DNA from: Polaromonas sp. AER18D-145
GTDB taxonomy: Bacteria > Pseudomonadota > Gammaproteobacteria > Burkholderiales > Burkholderiaceae_C
Direction of reading: 5' to 3'
DNA length: 36,303 nt
NCBI RefSeq assembly: GCF_002379095.1
Contig: NZ_NBZV01000047.1
Span: 1-36,303, forward strand
Part shown: positions 23,897 through 35,007 of the stretch, piece by piece
Layout: each line of letters starts with the position of its first letter
Numbering within the stretch: position 1 is the first letter of the stretch
Translations under genes and position numbers: made by a program
The notes under the pieces: model-generated
What the model was told of the DNA's origin: nothing
The model's input: the letters and a program-made list of their open reading frames with translations, nothing else
The model's database searches: none

Positions 23897-24830
23897 TCGG
23901 CGCGTGGTCGGAAAACCGCTGGGTCTTGTAAATCGTCTCGCTTTGGGCCAGGGCCGCCACGGCGGGCGTGGCCAGGTGGTAGTCGAGTCGCCAGCCGACA
24001 TTTTTTGCATAGGCCTGGCCGCGGTTGCTCCACCAGGTGTAGGCCGCGTCGGTGGCCGTGGGCTGCAATTGCCGGTACACATCGACCATGCCGCCGCCGC
24101 GCGTGGCTTTCACCGAGGGCTGGCCGGTACCACCGGTCATCTCTTCAAGGGCTTCTTCGGCCGTTTTCGCAGCCGCGCGCAGCGAAGGGCCGCCCCGAGC
24201 AAGCGCAGCCCCCTCGGGGGGCTGCGAACCACGCGAAGCGGGGAGCGTGGGGGCCAGCAAGCCGCTCATCCAGGCCCGCTCCTCGGGCAGAAAGCCGCTG
24301 TTCTTTTTGTTGCCCTTGAAGTTTTTCAGGTCAATCTCCTGGTGCGCAATGTTGATGTCGCCGCACAGCACGAAGTCACGTGTTTCCTTCAGGCTTGCCA
24401 GGTAGGGGTAGAACTCCGCGAGAAAGCGGAACTTGGCTGCCTGCCGCTCCTCGCCGGAGGAGCCGCTGGGGAAGTAGCAGCTGATGATGGACAGTTTGGA
24501 TGCCTGCTTGCGGCCGGGCCGGTCGAAGCGCAGCTCCACATAACGGCCTTCGGCGTCGAATTCGGTCGAACCGTAACCGGTGATCACGTCGCTGGGCTCA
24601 TGACGGGTGTAGATGGCGACGCCGGAGTAGCCCTTTTTCTCGGCGAAGTGAAAGTGGCCCTTGAGCCCGGCGATGTCCTCGAAGCGGCCGGCCACGTCAG
24701 CCGCCTGGGCCTTGAGCTCCTGCACGCAAATACAATCCGGGTGGGTCTGGCCCACCCATTCCTGCAGTCCCTTGCTGGCTGCGGAACGGATGCCATTGAG
24801 GTTCAGGCTGGTTAATTTAAACAAGGACAT
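23868..24830 (-). CDS. xth: Exodeoxyribonuclease III with a repeat-derived insertion
   Basis: This cytoplasmic DNA repair AP endonuclease / 3'-5' exonuclease belongs to the ExoIII family. Catalytic motifs are all visible: [17 protein letters not shown] (Glu), [14 protein letters not shown] (Asp/Asn), [16 protein letters not shown] and FSDHAP (Asp/His). From the ATG at 24830 it is 320 aa, about 55 longer than related enzymes, which I recall as 255-265. The excess is residues 193-247, between RAWMSGLL and MVDVYRQL, and is encoded partly by a GC-rich dispersed repeat. The TTG at 24824 is an alternative start: it gives the usual MFKLTS N-terminus and has GGAG at better spacing. The start codon is 5 nt from that of divergent pyrE. 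Confidence 0.92.
   Translation of the reverse strand: MSLFKLTSLNLNGIRSAASKGLQEWVGQTHPDCICVQELKAQAADVAGRFEDIAGLKGHFHFAEKKGYSGVAIYTRHEPSDVITGYGSTEFDAEGRYVELRFDRPGRKQASKLSIISCYFPSGSSGEERQAAKFRFLAEFYPYLASLKETRDFVLCGDINIAHQEIDLKNFKGNKKNSGFLPEERAWMSGLLAPTLPASRGSQPPEGAALARGGPSLRAAAKTAEEALEEMTGGTGQPSVKATRGGGMVDVYRQLQPTATDAAYTWWSNRGQAYAKNVGWRLDYHLATPAVAALAQSETIYKTQRFSDHAPITVDYALAL
24185..24255. repeat. GC-rich dispersed repeat inside the exonuclease III gene
   Basis: A perfect 9-bp hairpin with a TCG loop (GCAGCCCCC at 24205-24213, GGGGGCTGC at 24217-24225) is followed by ACCACGCGAAGCGGGGAGCG. This matches the style of the intergenic GC-rich repeats at 11684-11766 and 32599-32720, with a C-run/G-run hairpin and GCGAAGCG runs. 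It lies in the region that is extra relative to normal exonuclease III and keeps the reading frame. Confidence 0.75.
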
Positions 24831-24835
24831 CTCCA

Positions 24836-25603
24836 ATGAGCACCCCAACGGTCACGCCAGGGCAAAAACAGAACAACAGCAGCCAAACCGCCGAAGACGG
24901 CCGGCTGGCGCAGGAATTCGTGCAGTTTGCCATCGAGTCGGGTGTGCTGCGTTTTGGCGAGTTCAAGACCAAGGCCGGACGCCTGAGCCCCTACTTTTTC
25001 AATGCGGGGCTGTTTGACGACGGTGCCAAACTGGGCCGGCTCGCGCAATTTTATGCGCGCGGCCTGCTGCTCGAGGAGAAAACGCGCGGCCTGCAGTTCG
25101 ACATGATTTTTGGCCCGGCCTACAAGGGCATTCCGCTCGCGGCGGCGGTTGCCGTGGAGCTCGCGCGGCTGGGCCGCAACGTGCCCTTTGCCTACAACCG
25201 CAAGGAAGCCAAGGACCACGGCGAGGGCGGCACACTCGTCGGCGCGCCGGTCAGGGGGCGGGTGCTGATCATCGACGACGTGATTTCCGCCGGCACCGCC
25301 ACGCGTGAGTCGATCGCCATCATCCGGGCGGCCGGGGCGACCCCCCACGCGGTGGCCATCGCGCTGGACCGCCAGGAAAAGGCCATGGAAAACGGCCAGG
25401 ACGTTGACTACAGCGCCGTGCAATATGTTACGAATCAGCTGGGGCTGCACGTTTTCGCGATTGCCCGTTTGACCGACTTGCTGCAGTATCTGTCTGAGGC
25501 GAGTCGTGCCCCGCAAGACGCTGCGCAACTTGCTACCGGCGACTCGCTTCAGACCCATTACCAGCATGTGCTGGCCTACCGACAGCGCTACGGCGTGGAT
25601 TAA
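24836..25603 (+). CDS. pyrE: Orotate phosphoribosyltransferase
   Basis: This enzyme transfers phosphoribosyl from PRPP to orotate in pyrimidine synthesis. The 255-aa product shows the core [26 protein letters not shown], the lysine/arginine loop [15 protein letters not shown], and the PRPP motif [17 protein letters not shown]. It has about 20 extra residues at the N-terminus ([20 protein letters not shown]) and a longer C-terminus compared with E. coli PyrE (213 aa). The ribosome site AAGGA (24824-24828) lies inside the divergent exonuclease III gene. The stop at 25603 overlaps the probable ribosome site of the next gene. Confidence 0.94.
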   Translation: MSTPTVTPGQKQNNSSQTAEDGRLAQEFVQFAIESGVLRFGEFKTKAGRLSPYFFNAGLFDDGAKLGRLAQFYARGLLLEEKTRGLQFDMIFGPAYKGIPLAAAVAVELARLGRNVPFAYNRKEAKDHGEGGTLVGAPVRGRVLIIDDVISAGTATRESIAIIRAAGATPHAVAIALDRQEKAMENGQDVDYSAVQYVTNQLGLHVFAIARLTDLLQYLSEASRAPQDAAQLATGDSLQTHYQHVLAYRQRYGVD

Positions 25604-25611
25604 GGACCTTC

Positions 25612-26295
25612 TTGGCGACGCAAATGCATGTTCAGACGATGGCCGCTGTGGCCTGGGTCGCGCTGGCGGCCTGCCTGTGCAGCATCGCCCAGGCCCAGGC
25701 CCAGGGCATTTACAGCTGCGTCGACGCAGCGGGCCGGAAGATCACCGCCGACAGGCCGATTGCCGAATGTATTGACCGTCCGCAGCGGCAAATCAATCCT
25801 TCGGGCACCGTCAAACGTGTCGTCGGGCCTTCGCTGACCGCGCAGGAACGGACCGCGCAGGAACAGAAAGACAAGGCGGCCGCCGAGGTGCGCGCCCGCG
25901 AGGCGGAGGAAAAGCGCCGCGACCGGGCCTTGCTGCTGCGTTACCCTAGCCGGGCCGTGCACGACAAGGAGCGCGCCGAGGCGCTGGACCAGATCGACGC
26001 GGTCATCAGCGCCGCCAGCAAGCGAACCACCGAACTGGTCGGCCAGCGCAAGGCCATCGATGCCGACTTCGAGTTTTACAAATCCGATCCATCCAGGGCG
26101 CCGGCCTCGCTCAAGCGCCGACTCGAGGAAAACGACAGCAGCGTGGCGGTGCAGAAACGTTTTATCGCCGACCAGGATGGGGAGAAAAAACGCGTCAACA
26201 TGCGTTTCGACGAAGAACTGGTCAAGCTCAAGCAGCTGTGGGCGATGGGCGGTGCGGTGCCTGCCGCTGCGGCAGCGCCCGCCGTCAGGAAGTAG
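25612..26295 (+). CDS. DUF4124-domain exported protein
   Basis: This is an uncharacterised envelope protein of 227 aa if started at the TTG at 25612, which has AAGGA five nt upstream. The ATG at 25624 would shorten it by four residues. An N-terminal signal peptide (MAAVAWVALAACLCSIAQAQAQ) is followed by a DUF4124 segment, IYSCVDAAGRKITADRPI, with a Cys pair typical of the family (CVDAAG...ECIDRPQR). The rest is charged and helical with coiled-coil character (ERTAQEQKDKAAAEVRAREA), ending in an alanine/proline tail. The function is unknown. It is probably co-transcribed with pyrE (8 nt apart) and converges on gatB. Confidence 0.85.
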   Translation: MATQMHVQTMAAVAWVALAACLCSIAQAQAQGIYSCVDAAGRKITADRPIAECIDRPQRQINPSGTVKRVVGPSLTAQERTAQEQKDKAAAEVRAREAEEKRRDRALLLRYPSRAVHDKERAEALDQIDAVISAASKRTTELVGQRKAIDADFEFYKSDPSRAPASLKRRLEENDSSVAVQKRFIADQDGEKKRVNMRFDEELVKLKQLWAMGGAVPAAAAAPAVRK

Positions 26296-26312
26296 AAATT
26301 CAACCGAAAAAG

Positions 26313-26363
26313 GCCTTCAGCCCTTGTTGGTATTTCGGAGGTTGCTACTGTTTTGGTAGCAAC
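26313..26363 (+). repeat. Dispersed repeat, GCTA-N9-TAGC family, copy 5 (between DUF4124 gene and gatB)
   Basis: GCCTTCAGCCC (26313-26323), exactly 20 nt, then GCTACTGTTTTGGTAGC (26344-26360). The core extends to a perfect 8-bp stem GTTGCTAC/GTAGCAAC with a 7-nt loop (26341-26363). Located between two convergent genes, it may serve as a bidirectional transcription end, though no T-run follows. Confidence 0.82.
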
Positions 26364-26385
26364 CCACCACTGTCCCCGCCACGCT

Positions 26386-27966
26386 TCAGCCCAGCTTTTT
26401 CTTCAGCAGTTCATTGACCTGGGCGGGGTTGGCCTTGCCCTTGGTGGCTTTCATGGCCTGGCCGACCAGGGCGTTGAAGGCCTTGGTGTTGCCGGCTTTC
26501 ACCTCTTCAACGTTTTTCGCATTGGCGGCCAGCACCTCGTCAATGATTTTCTCAAGCTCGCCGGTGTCGCTCATTTGTTTGAGCCCCAGTCGAGCGATCG
26601 TCGCGTCGATGCTGTCCGTTACGCGAATGGACTCATGTATGGTTACATTGATAATGCGGCCTCCATTCGGTCCCAGCTCAACGGACGCCCACATATCTTC
26701 GAAGACCTGTTTTGCCGCGTTGTTCGAAATGCTACCGTCGTTGATTCGAGTCAGCAATGCGCCAAGCTCAATGGGGTGTACCTTAACGCGTCTAAATGAG
26801 CCTTCTTCTTGTTTCAATCTCCGGGACAGTTCGCCCATGACCCAGTTGCTCGCTAACTTTGCCTGACCGCAAGCTGCTACGGTCGCCTCAAAATAAGCTG
26901 CCATCTCTTTGCTCTGCGTCAAAGTCTCTGCATCGTATTCCGGAAGCCCGTAGTCCTTCACAAAACGCGCGGCCATCACGCGTGGCAACTCCGTCATCTC
27001 CGAGCGAACCTGCTCCACCCACTCGCGCGAAACCACCAGCGGCGGCAGATCGGGATCGGGAAAGTAGCGGTAGTCCGCCGCGTCTTCCTTGGTGCGCATG
27101 GAACGTGTTTCGCCGGTGTCCGGGTCGAACAGCACCGTGGCCTGCTGGATCGCATGGCCGTCCTCAAGCTGCTCGATCTGCCAGCGCACTTCATAGTCGA
27201 TGGCCTGCTGCATGAACTTGAAGCTGTTCAGGTTCTTGATCTCGCGGCGGGTGCCGAGTTCGGCGCCGGGCTTGCGCACCGAGACGTTGGCGTCGCAGCG
27301 GAAGCTGCCTTCCTGCATGTTGCCGTCGCAGATGCCAATCCAGGTCACGATCTTGTGCAGCTCTTTCGCATACGCCACGGCCTCAAGCGAGGAGCGCATG
27401 TCGGGCTCGGTCACGATTTCCAGCAGCGGTGTGCCGGCACGGTTCAAATCAATGCCGCTCATGCCGATGAAATCTTCATGCAGCGACTTGCCGGCGTCTT
27501 CCTCCAGGTGGGCGCGCACCAGGCGCACCGTTTTCTTTTCCAGAGCCTGTCCTGAGCCCGTCGAAGGAAGGAAAAATTCCACGCTGCCGCCCTGCACCAC
27601 GGGAATTTCAAACTGGCTGATCTGGTAACCCTTGGGCAGGTCGGGGTAGAAATAGTTCTTGCGCGCGAACACGCTGCTTTCGGCAATGTGCGCGTTGACG
27701 GCCAGGCCGAACTCGATGGCGCGTTGCACCGCGCCCTTGTTCATCACCGGCAGCGCGCCTGGCAGCGCAAAGTCCACCGCGGACGCCTGCGTGTTCGGCT
27801 CGGCGCCAAACGCGGTCGAGGCGCGGCTGAAAATTTTCGATTTCGTGGTCAGCTGGGTGTGGGTCTCGAAGCCGATGATGACTTCATAACCCTGCACCAG
27901 CGGCCCGGTGGGTCGGCCTGCCTGCATCTGGGCGAAGGAGTTCACGGGGGGTTGGGTCTGGCTCAT
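26386..27966 (-). CDS. gatB: Aspartyl/glutamyl-tRNA amidotransferase subunit B
   Basis: GatB is the kinase/tRNA-binding subunit of GatCAB, which amidates misacylated Glu-tRNA(Gln) or Asp-tRNA(Asn). Conserved segments include [58 protein letters not shown] and [14 protein letters not shown]. The C-terminal tail ends in the conserved [18 protein letters not shown]. From the ATG at 27966 it is 526 aa, about 40 longer than usual. Two reasons are visible. Residues 134-143 are a repeat-derived insertion. Residues 342-462 lie in a lower-GC patch with an added segment around [22 protein letters not shown] two codons upstream is not needed as start. The gene follows gatA by 13 nt. Confidence 0.95.
   Translation of the reverse strand: MSQTQPPVNSFAQMQAGRPTGPLVQGYEVIIGFETHTQLTTKSKIFSRASTAFGAEPNTQASAVDFALPGALPVMNKGAVQRAIEFGLAVNAHIAESSVFARKNYFYPDLPKGYQISQFEIPVVQGGSVEFFLPSTGSGQALEKKTVRLVRAHLEEDAGKSLHEDFIGMSGIDLNRAGTPLLEIVTEPDMRSSLEAVAYAKELHKIVTWIGICDGNMQEGSFRCDANVSVRKPGAELGTRREIKNLNSFKFMQQAIDYEVRWQIEQLEDGHAIQQATVLFDPDTGETRSMRTKEDAADYRYFPDPDLPPLVVSREWVEQVRSEMTELPRVMAARFVKDYGLPEYDAETLTQSKEMAAYFEATVAACGQAKLASNWVMGELSRRLKQEEGSFRRVKVHPIELGALLTRINDGSISNNAAKQVFEDMWASVELGPNGGRIINVTIHESIRVTDSIDATIARLGLKQMSDTGELEKIIDEVLAANAKNVEEVKAGNTKAFNALVGQAMKATKGKANPAQVNELLKKKLG
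27545..27568. repeat. CTTCGACAAGCTC-type dispersed repeat inserted in gatB
   Basis: On the + strand the unit reads GCCTGTCCTGAGCCCGTCGA followed by AGGA. It is the reverse complement, with few mismatches, of the units at 9607-9630 and 32669-32692. In gatB it encodes PSTGSGQAL between FFL and EKKTVRLV. These residues are absent from the GatB proteins I recall. The 24-nt length is a multiple of three, so the frame is preserved. Confidence 0.85.
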
Positions 27967-27979
27967 TTTCAAAAATCAC

Positions 27980-29482
<1,503 letters not shown>

Positions 29483-29485
29483 CGC

Positions 29486-29785
29486 TTACTCAATCACTTT
29501 GGGGACTAAAAACAGGCCCCGTTCGACAGCGGGTGCGCTTTTCTGGCTTTCCTCGCGCTGGTTGGTCTCGGTCACGACGTCGTCGCGCAGCCTGAGGGCC
29601 ACCTGGCCCAGGACGGCGGCAGGATGGGCCAGCGGTTCAACGCCCTCCGTGTTGACGGCGTCCATCTGTTCGACGAGGGCGAAAAAGCCGTTGAGCTGCC
29701 GGAGCGTGTGCTCGGTCTCGTCGGGGCGCAGCTCCAGCCTCGCCAGGTTGGCGACGCGTGCGATGTCTTGGGATGTCAATGCCAT
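29486..29785 (-). CDS. gatC: Aspartyl/glutamyl-tRNA amidotransferase subunit C
   Basis: GatC is the 99-aa stabilising subunit of GatCAB. It has the typical opening [19 protein letters not shown], the central helix [26 protein letters not shown] by parts, and the tail LRDDVVTE...[17 protein letters not shown]. The length and the gatC-gatA-gatB order with 3- and 13-nt gaps are normal for the operon. The first gene of the minus-strand operon, it is divergent from mreB across 260 nt. Confidence 0.96.
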   Translation of the reverse strand: MALTSQDIARVANLARLELRPDETEHTLRQLNGFFALVEQMDAVNTEGVEPLAHPAAVLGQVALRLRDDVVTETNQREESQKSAPAVERGLFLVPKVIE

Positions 29786-31089
<1,304 letters not shown>

Positions 31090-31167
31090 GCCAGGGCGCC
31101 GGGTGCGCATGATCGCCTGCACTGCGTCGCGCCAGGCCCGGCCCTGCGGCCCGTTTGACACCTCACC

Positions 31168-32082
31168 ATGCCTTTAGGAACCCTGGACCGCACACCGCCC
31201 CCGTTCTTCAAACAGGGGCCGTCGGCCTTGTCCAAGCTGATGTTTTTCAGCGCTCTGGCCCTGTTTTTGATGGTGGCCGACCTGCGTTTCAAAATCACCC
31301 AGCCGATCCGCGCGGCCGTGGCGACGGTGCTTTACCCCGTGCAGTGGCTGGCCCTGCAGCCGGTTCGTGCGGCGCAGTACGGCGGCGGTTATTTCACCGC
31401 GCTGAGCCAGGCCCGGACCAGCGAGGAGGCGGCCCGCCAGAAACTCGCCACACAGTCGCTGCGCGCCAGCCAGGTCGAGCAGCTCGCTCTCGAAAATTCG
31501 CGCTTGCGAAAGCTGCTCGATCTGCGCGAACAGGCGGCCCTCACAGGTCAGGCCGCACAGGTGCTTTACGACGCACCCGACCCCTACACCCGCAAGGTCA
31601 TCATCGACAAAGGCCTGCTGCAGGGTGTGGCGCTCGGTTCGCCGGTGGTGGACGAGTCCGGTGTGCTGGGCCAGGTCACCCGCGTCCATCCCCTGGTCAG
31701 CGAGGTCACGCTGGTGATTGACCGCGAGCTGGCCATCCCCGTGCTCAACACCCGGACCGGTGCGCGCAGTGTGGCCTTCGGCGAGCCGACCACCCATGGC
31801 GGCGGGCTGGAGCTGCGTTTCATGGGCAGCAATTCGGATGTGCAGCAGGGCGACCTGCTGACGACCAGCGGTGTGGACGGCGTTTATCCGCCGGGGCTGC
31901 CGGTCGCGAAAATCGACCGGATAGAGCGTCGTGCGGAATCCGCGTTTGCCCGGATTTACTGCACACCGCAGGCCCAGGTCAACTCGGCTTTCCATGTCAT
32001 GGTGGTCAAGCCCTTGTCCGGCGAGAAGCTGCCTTCTGCCGCTGCCGAGCCCGTGGCCGTCAAAAAAGGAGCCGGCAAATGA
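31168..32082 (+). CDS. mreC: Rod shape-determining protein MreC
   Basis: MreC is a bitopic inner-membrane protein whose periplasmic part regulates the elongasome. The 304-aa product has a short cytoplasmic N-terminus, one membrane helix (LSKLMFFSALALFLMVADLR), a coiled coil (around residues 85-120: ARQKLATQSLRASQVEQLAL), and the beta-domain with VIIDKGLLQGVALGSPVVD and GDLLTTSGVDGVYPPGLPVA. It lies 78 nt after mreB and overlaps mreD by four bases. Confidence 0.96.
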   Translation: MPLGTLDRTPPPFFKQGPSALSKLMFFSALALFLMVADLRFKITQPIRAAVATVLYPVQWLALQPVRAAQYGGGYFTALSQARTSEEAARQKLATQSLRASQVEQLALENSRLRKLLDLREQAALTGQAAQVLYDAPDPYTRKVIIDKGLLQGVALGSPVVDESGVLGQVTRVHPLVSEVTLVIDRELAIPVLNTRTGARSVAFGEPTTHGGGLELRFMGSNSDVQQGDLLTTSGVDGVYPPGLPVAKIDRIERRAESAFARIYCTPQAQVNSAFHVMVVKPLSGEKLPSAAAEPVAVKKGAGK

Positions 32083-32597
32083 TCATGCCCTCCGGCCAGC
32101 AACTGCTGCTGCCCGCCAACCCGGTGTTCATCTGGACCAGCCTGATCGCGGCCCTGTTGCTGGACATGCTTCCTCTCGGGCGGGTGCCCTGGATGCCGGA
32201 TTTCCTGGCGCTGGTGCTGGTGTTCTGGAACATCCACCAGCCGCAACGTGTGGGGATCGGTCTGGCGTTCATGTTCGGGCTGGGCATGGATGTGCACCAG
32301 TCGGCCCTGATGGGCCAGCACGCGCTGGCCTACACCGCCCTGAGCTTTTTCGCGACCATGATCCATCGCCGCCTGCTGTGGTTCACTGTGCCCTCCCAGG
32401 CGCTGCAGATCCTGCCGCTGTTCGTTGTGGCGCACGGTGTGGAAATCACCATCCGCATGATCAGCGGCGGTGTGTTCCCCGGCTGGCTGCTGCTGCTGGC
32501 GCCGCTGGCCGAGTCCCTGCTGTGGCCGGTGATCAGCGTGCTGCTGCTGGCGCCGCAGCGCCGGGCACCGAATCCCGACCAGAATCGGCCACTCTAG
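32079..32597 (+). CDS. mreD: Rod shape-determining membrane protein MreD
   Basis: MreD is a 172-aa polytopic inner-membrane protein of the elongasome, with five hydrophobic segments starting at PVFIWTSLIAALLLDMLPLG. The family features WMPDFLALVLVFWNIHQP and GIGLAFMFGLGMDVHQSALMGQHAL are present. Its ATG lies within the mreC stop (ATGA overlap). The following 198-nt gap before mrdA is filled with repeats. Confidence 0.95.
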   Translation: MIMPSGQQLLLPANPVFIWTSLIAALLLDMLPLGRVPWMPDFLALVLVFWNIHQPQRVGIGLAFMFGLGMDVHQSALMGQHALAYTALSFFATMIHRRLLWFTVPSQALQILPLFVVAHGVEITIRMISGGVFPGWLLLLAPLAESLLWPVISVLLLAPQRRAPNPDQNRPL

Positions 32598-32795
32598 GTA
32601 TGCCCCCACGGTTGCTCACTGCGTGTAGCGCCCTGCCCCCCGGGGGGGCCGCTGCGCCTGCGGCCCGGCCCTTCGGCAGGCTCAGGACAGGCCCAGGCCG
32701 GTTCCGCGGCCCCTGCTTGAACAGGGGGCCAGATTGCAGATCGAGCGCTTTGCAAATGGGGGCACTTTTTCCGCAGGTCCTGAGTCGTACCCGCC
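32598..32795. repeat. Repeat-filled gap between mreD and mrdA
   Basis: This non-coding interval contains GCCCCCACGG (about 32603) and a C-run/G-run element (CCCCCCGGGGGGG, about 32636-32648). It also has a CTTCGACAAGCTC-type unit (32669-32692) beginning CCCTTCGGCAGGCTCAGGAC, and CCGGTTCCGCGG (32698-32709), shared exactly with 11739-11750. It thus combines two repeat families in one place. It interrupts an otherwise tightly packed operon and may lower or separate mrdA expression. Confidence 0.75.
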
Positions 32796-34832
32796 ATGAC
32801 TGAACTCAGGAACGTCGAGGCGGATCTTTCACGTTTCCGTGCTCGGGTGCTGGTGGCCGGGCTGGTCATCCTGTTCGCCTTCATGCTGCTGGCGGCCCGC
32901 CTGGTCTTCCTGCAGGTGGTGCGGCACGACGACCTCAACGAACAGGCCGAGAGCAACCGTACCGCGGTTGTTCCCATCGTGCCCAACCGCGGCCTGATCC
33001 TCGACCGCAACGGCGTTGTGCTGGCCACCAATTATTCGGCGTATACGCTGGAGATCACGCCCTCCAGGGTGGCCGATCTGGAGGAAACCATCGAGGCGCT
33101 GGGGCGGCTGGTGGAGATCCATCCGCGCGACAAGCGCCGCTTCAAGAAGCTGCGCGAGGAGTCCCGCAACTTCGAGTCGCTGCCGATCCGCACGCGGCTG
33201 ACGGACGAAGAAGTGGCCCGTTTTGCGGCCCAGCGCTTCCGCTTCCCGGGGGTCGACATCAAGGCGCGGTTGTTTCGCAGCTACCCGCACGGCGAACTGG
33301 CCAGCCACGTGGTTGGTTACATCGGGCGCATCAACCGGTCGGAAAAGGAGCGGATAGAGGAGACCGACGAGGAAGGCAACTACCGCGGTACCGACTACAT
33401 CGGCAAACTCGGCGTCGAGCAGAGCTTTGAAGCCCAGCTGCACGGCAACACGGGCGTCGAGCAGGTGGAAACGTCGGCCGGTGGCCGGGCGGTGCGCAAG
33501 CTCGCCAGCACGGCGGCGGTGCCCGGTGACACGGTGATGTTGTCCATCGACATCAAGCTCCAGAAGCTGGTGGAAGACCTGTTTGGCGACAGGCGCGGCG
33601 CGCTGGTGGCCCTGGACCCGTCCACCGGGCAAGTGCTGGCCTTCGTCAGCAAACCGACCTTCGATCCCAACCTGTTTGTCGATGGCATCGACAGCGAAAG
33701 CTGGCAGGCGCTCAACGAGTCGATCGACAAACCGTTGCTGAACCGTGCACTGCGCGGAACCTACCCGCCCGGTTCCACCTACAAGCCCTTCATGGCGCTG
33801 GCGGCGCTGGAGTCCGGCAAGCGCCAGCCCGGCAGCATCACCAACGACACCGGGTCCTGGATGTTTGGCGGCCACCAGTTCCGCAGCCATGGGGCCGGAC
33901 TCGGCCCGGTGGACATGCACCAGAGTATCGTCAAGTCGAGCAATGTCTACTATTACTCACTGGCCAATGACCTCGGTGTGGATGCCATGCACGACTTCAT
34001 GAAGCCGCTCGGCTTCGGGCAGATCACCGGCATCGACATCCACGGCGAAGTGCGCGGCGTGCTGCCCAGCCAAGAGTGGAAACGCAAGACCTACAAGCGG
34101 GCCGACCAGCAGAAATGGTACCCCGGCGAAACCATTTCACTGGGCATCGGCCAAGGCTACAACGCGTTCACCATGCTGCAGCTCGCGCAGGCCACCGCCA
34201 CGGTGGCGAACAATGGCGTCCGGCACAAACCGCAGCTGGTGATTGCCACGCAGGACCCGATGACGCGGGCCATCGAGCCCATTGCACCGCAACCGGCGCA
34301 AAACCTGGGCTACAAGCCGGAGAACGTGGCGGTGATCCGCAAGGCACTGGTCGGTGTCACGCAGGAGGGCACGTCGACCCGGGTGTTTGCGGGCGCCGGT
34401 TACCTCAGCGGCGGCAAGACCGGCACGGCCCAGGCGGTGGGGGTCGGCCAGAAAGACAAGTACGACGCCCGCAAGCTCGAGGAGCACCAGCGGGACCATG
34501 CCTTGTACATGGCCTTTGCGCCCGCAGACCATCCGAAAATTGCGCTGGCGGTGGTGGTGGAAAACGCGGGTTTCGGTGCAGCCCATGCGGCGCCCATTGC
34601 CCGGCGCGTGTTTGACTACATGCTGTTGGGTCAGTACCCCAGCGAGGTGGACATGGCCGCCGTGCAAAAGGGGCTGGCCGCTGCGCCCATCGGCAAGCCG
34701 CGGCTGGCGGCGGAAATGACGGGCTTGCTGGCGGCCGGCACAACAACGGCTGCCAACCCAGCCAAGGCCGCGGCGATTGCCGAAGCCCTCAGCAAGCTGC
34801 CGCCGCCGGTGCCTTCGCCCGATGCCGACTAG
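32796..34832 (+). CDS. mrdA: Penicillin-binding protein 2 (elongasome transpeptidase)
   Basis: PBP2 cross-links peptidoglycan during rod elongation. The 678-aa protein has an N-terminal membrane anchor (ARVLVAGLVILFAFMLLAARLVFLQV) and the pedestal domain (NRGLILDRNGVVLATN...SHVVGYIGRIN). The transpeptidase domain has nucleophile Ser327 with Lys330 (PPGSTYKPF), the SSN motif (IVKSSNVYYYS) and KTG (GGKTGTAQAVG). It is a little longer than E. coli PBP2 (633), mostly at the alanine-rich C-terminus (TTTAANPAKAAAIAEALSKL). Its stop codon coincides with the outer end of a 167-bp inverted-repeat element. No rodA gene follows, although rodA is often the next gene in this operon. Confidence 0.96.
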   Translation: MTELRNVEADLSRFRARVLVAGLVILFAFMLLAARLVFLQVVRHDDLNEQAESNRTAVVPIVPNRGLILDRNGVVLATNYSAYTLEITPSRVADLEETIEALGRLVEIHPRDKRRFKKLREESRNFESLPIRTRLTDEEVARFAAQRFRFPGVDIKARLFRSYPHGELASHVVGYIGRINRSEKERIEETDEEGNYRGTDYIGKLGVEQSFEAQLHGNTGVEQVETSAGGRAVRKLASTAAVPGDTVMLSIDIKLQKLVEDLFGDRRGALVALDPSTGQVLAFVSKPTFDPNLFVDGIDSESWQALNESIDKPLLNRALRGTYPPGSTYKPFMALAALESGKRQPGSITNDTGSWMFGGHQFRSHGAGLGPVDMHQSIVKSSNVYYYSLANDLGVDAMHDFMKPLGFGQITGIDIHGEVRGVLPSQEWKRKTYKRADQQKWYPGETISLGIGQGYNAFTMLQLAQATATVANNGVRHKPQLVIATQDPMTRAIEPIAPQPAQNLGYKPENVAVIRKALVGVTQEGTSTRVFAGAGYLSGGKTGTAQAVGVGQKDKYDARKLEEHQRDHALYMAFAPADHPKIALAVVVENAGFGAAHAAPIARRVFDYMLLGQYPSEVDMAAVQKGLAAAPIGKPRLAAEMTGLLAAGTTTAANPAKAAAIAEALSKLPPPVPSPDAD

Positions 34833-34995
34833 TACTGCAGCACGGAAGTAGCGAAACAAAATGAAAGTGATGACTTCGTGCCCAGGGTAAGGCGCAAGCC
34901 GCAGCGAAGGCTGTGCGCCTTCGCAAGGATTGCAACGCCGCCATGGGTGCGAAGGCGCGCTTTCATGTTTCGATATTTTCGGGTTGCAGTACTAG
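34829..34995. mobile_element. MITE-like element with about 37-nt terminal inverted repeats
   Basis: The left end (34829-34867) begins CTAGTACTGCA and ends GCGAAACAAAATGAAAG. The right end (34960-34995), read as reverse complement, begins CTAGTACTGCA and ends TCGAAACATGAAAG. The two arms match at most positions. The 92-nt interior has smaller palindromes (GCGAAGGCTGTGCGCCTTCGC) and no open frame. It starts exactly at the mrdA stop codon and lies between convergent genes. It may be a non-autonomous transposon or a long terminator-like stem; no transposase is present and no target duplication is evident. Confidence 0.7.
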
Positions 34996-35007
34996 GGTGT
35001 GTTGACG

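Noticed and set aside
26341..26363. Perfect 8-bp stem-loop as a simple terminator
   Set aside because: No T-run follows, and the sequence fits the dispersed repeat family to the base, so it is listed as a repeat with a possible secondary role.
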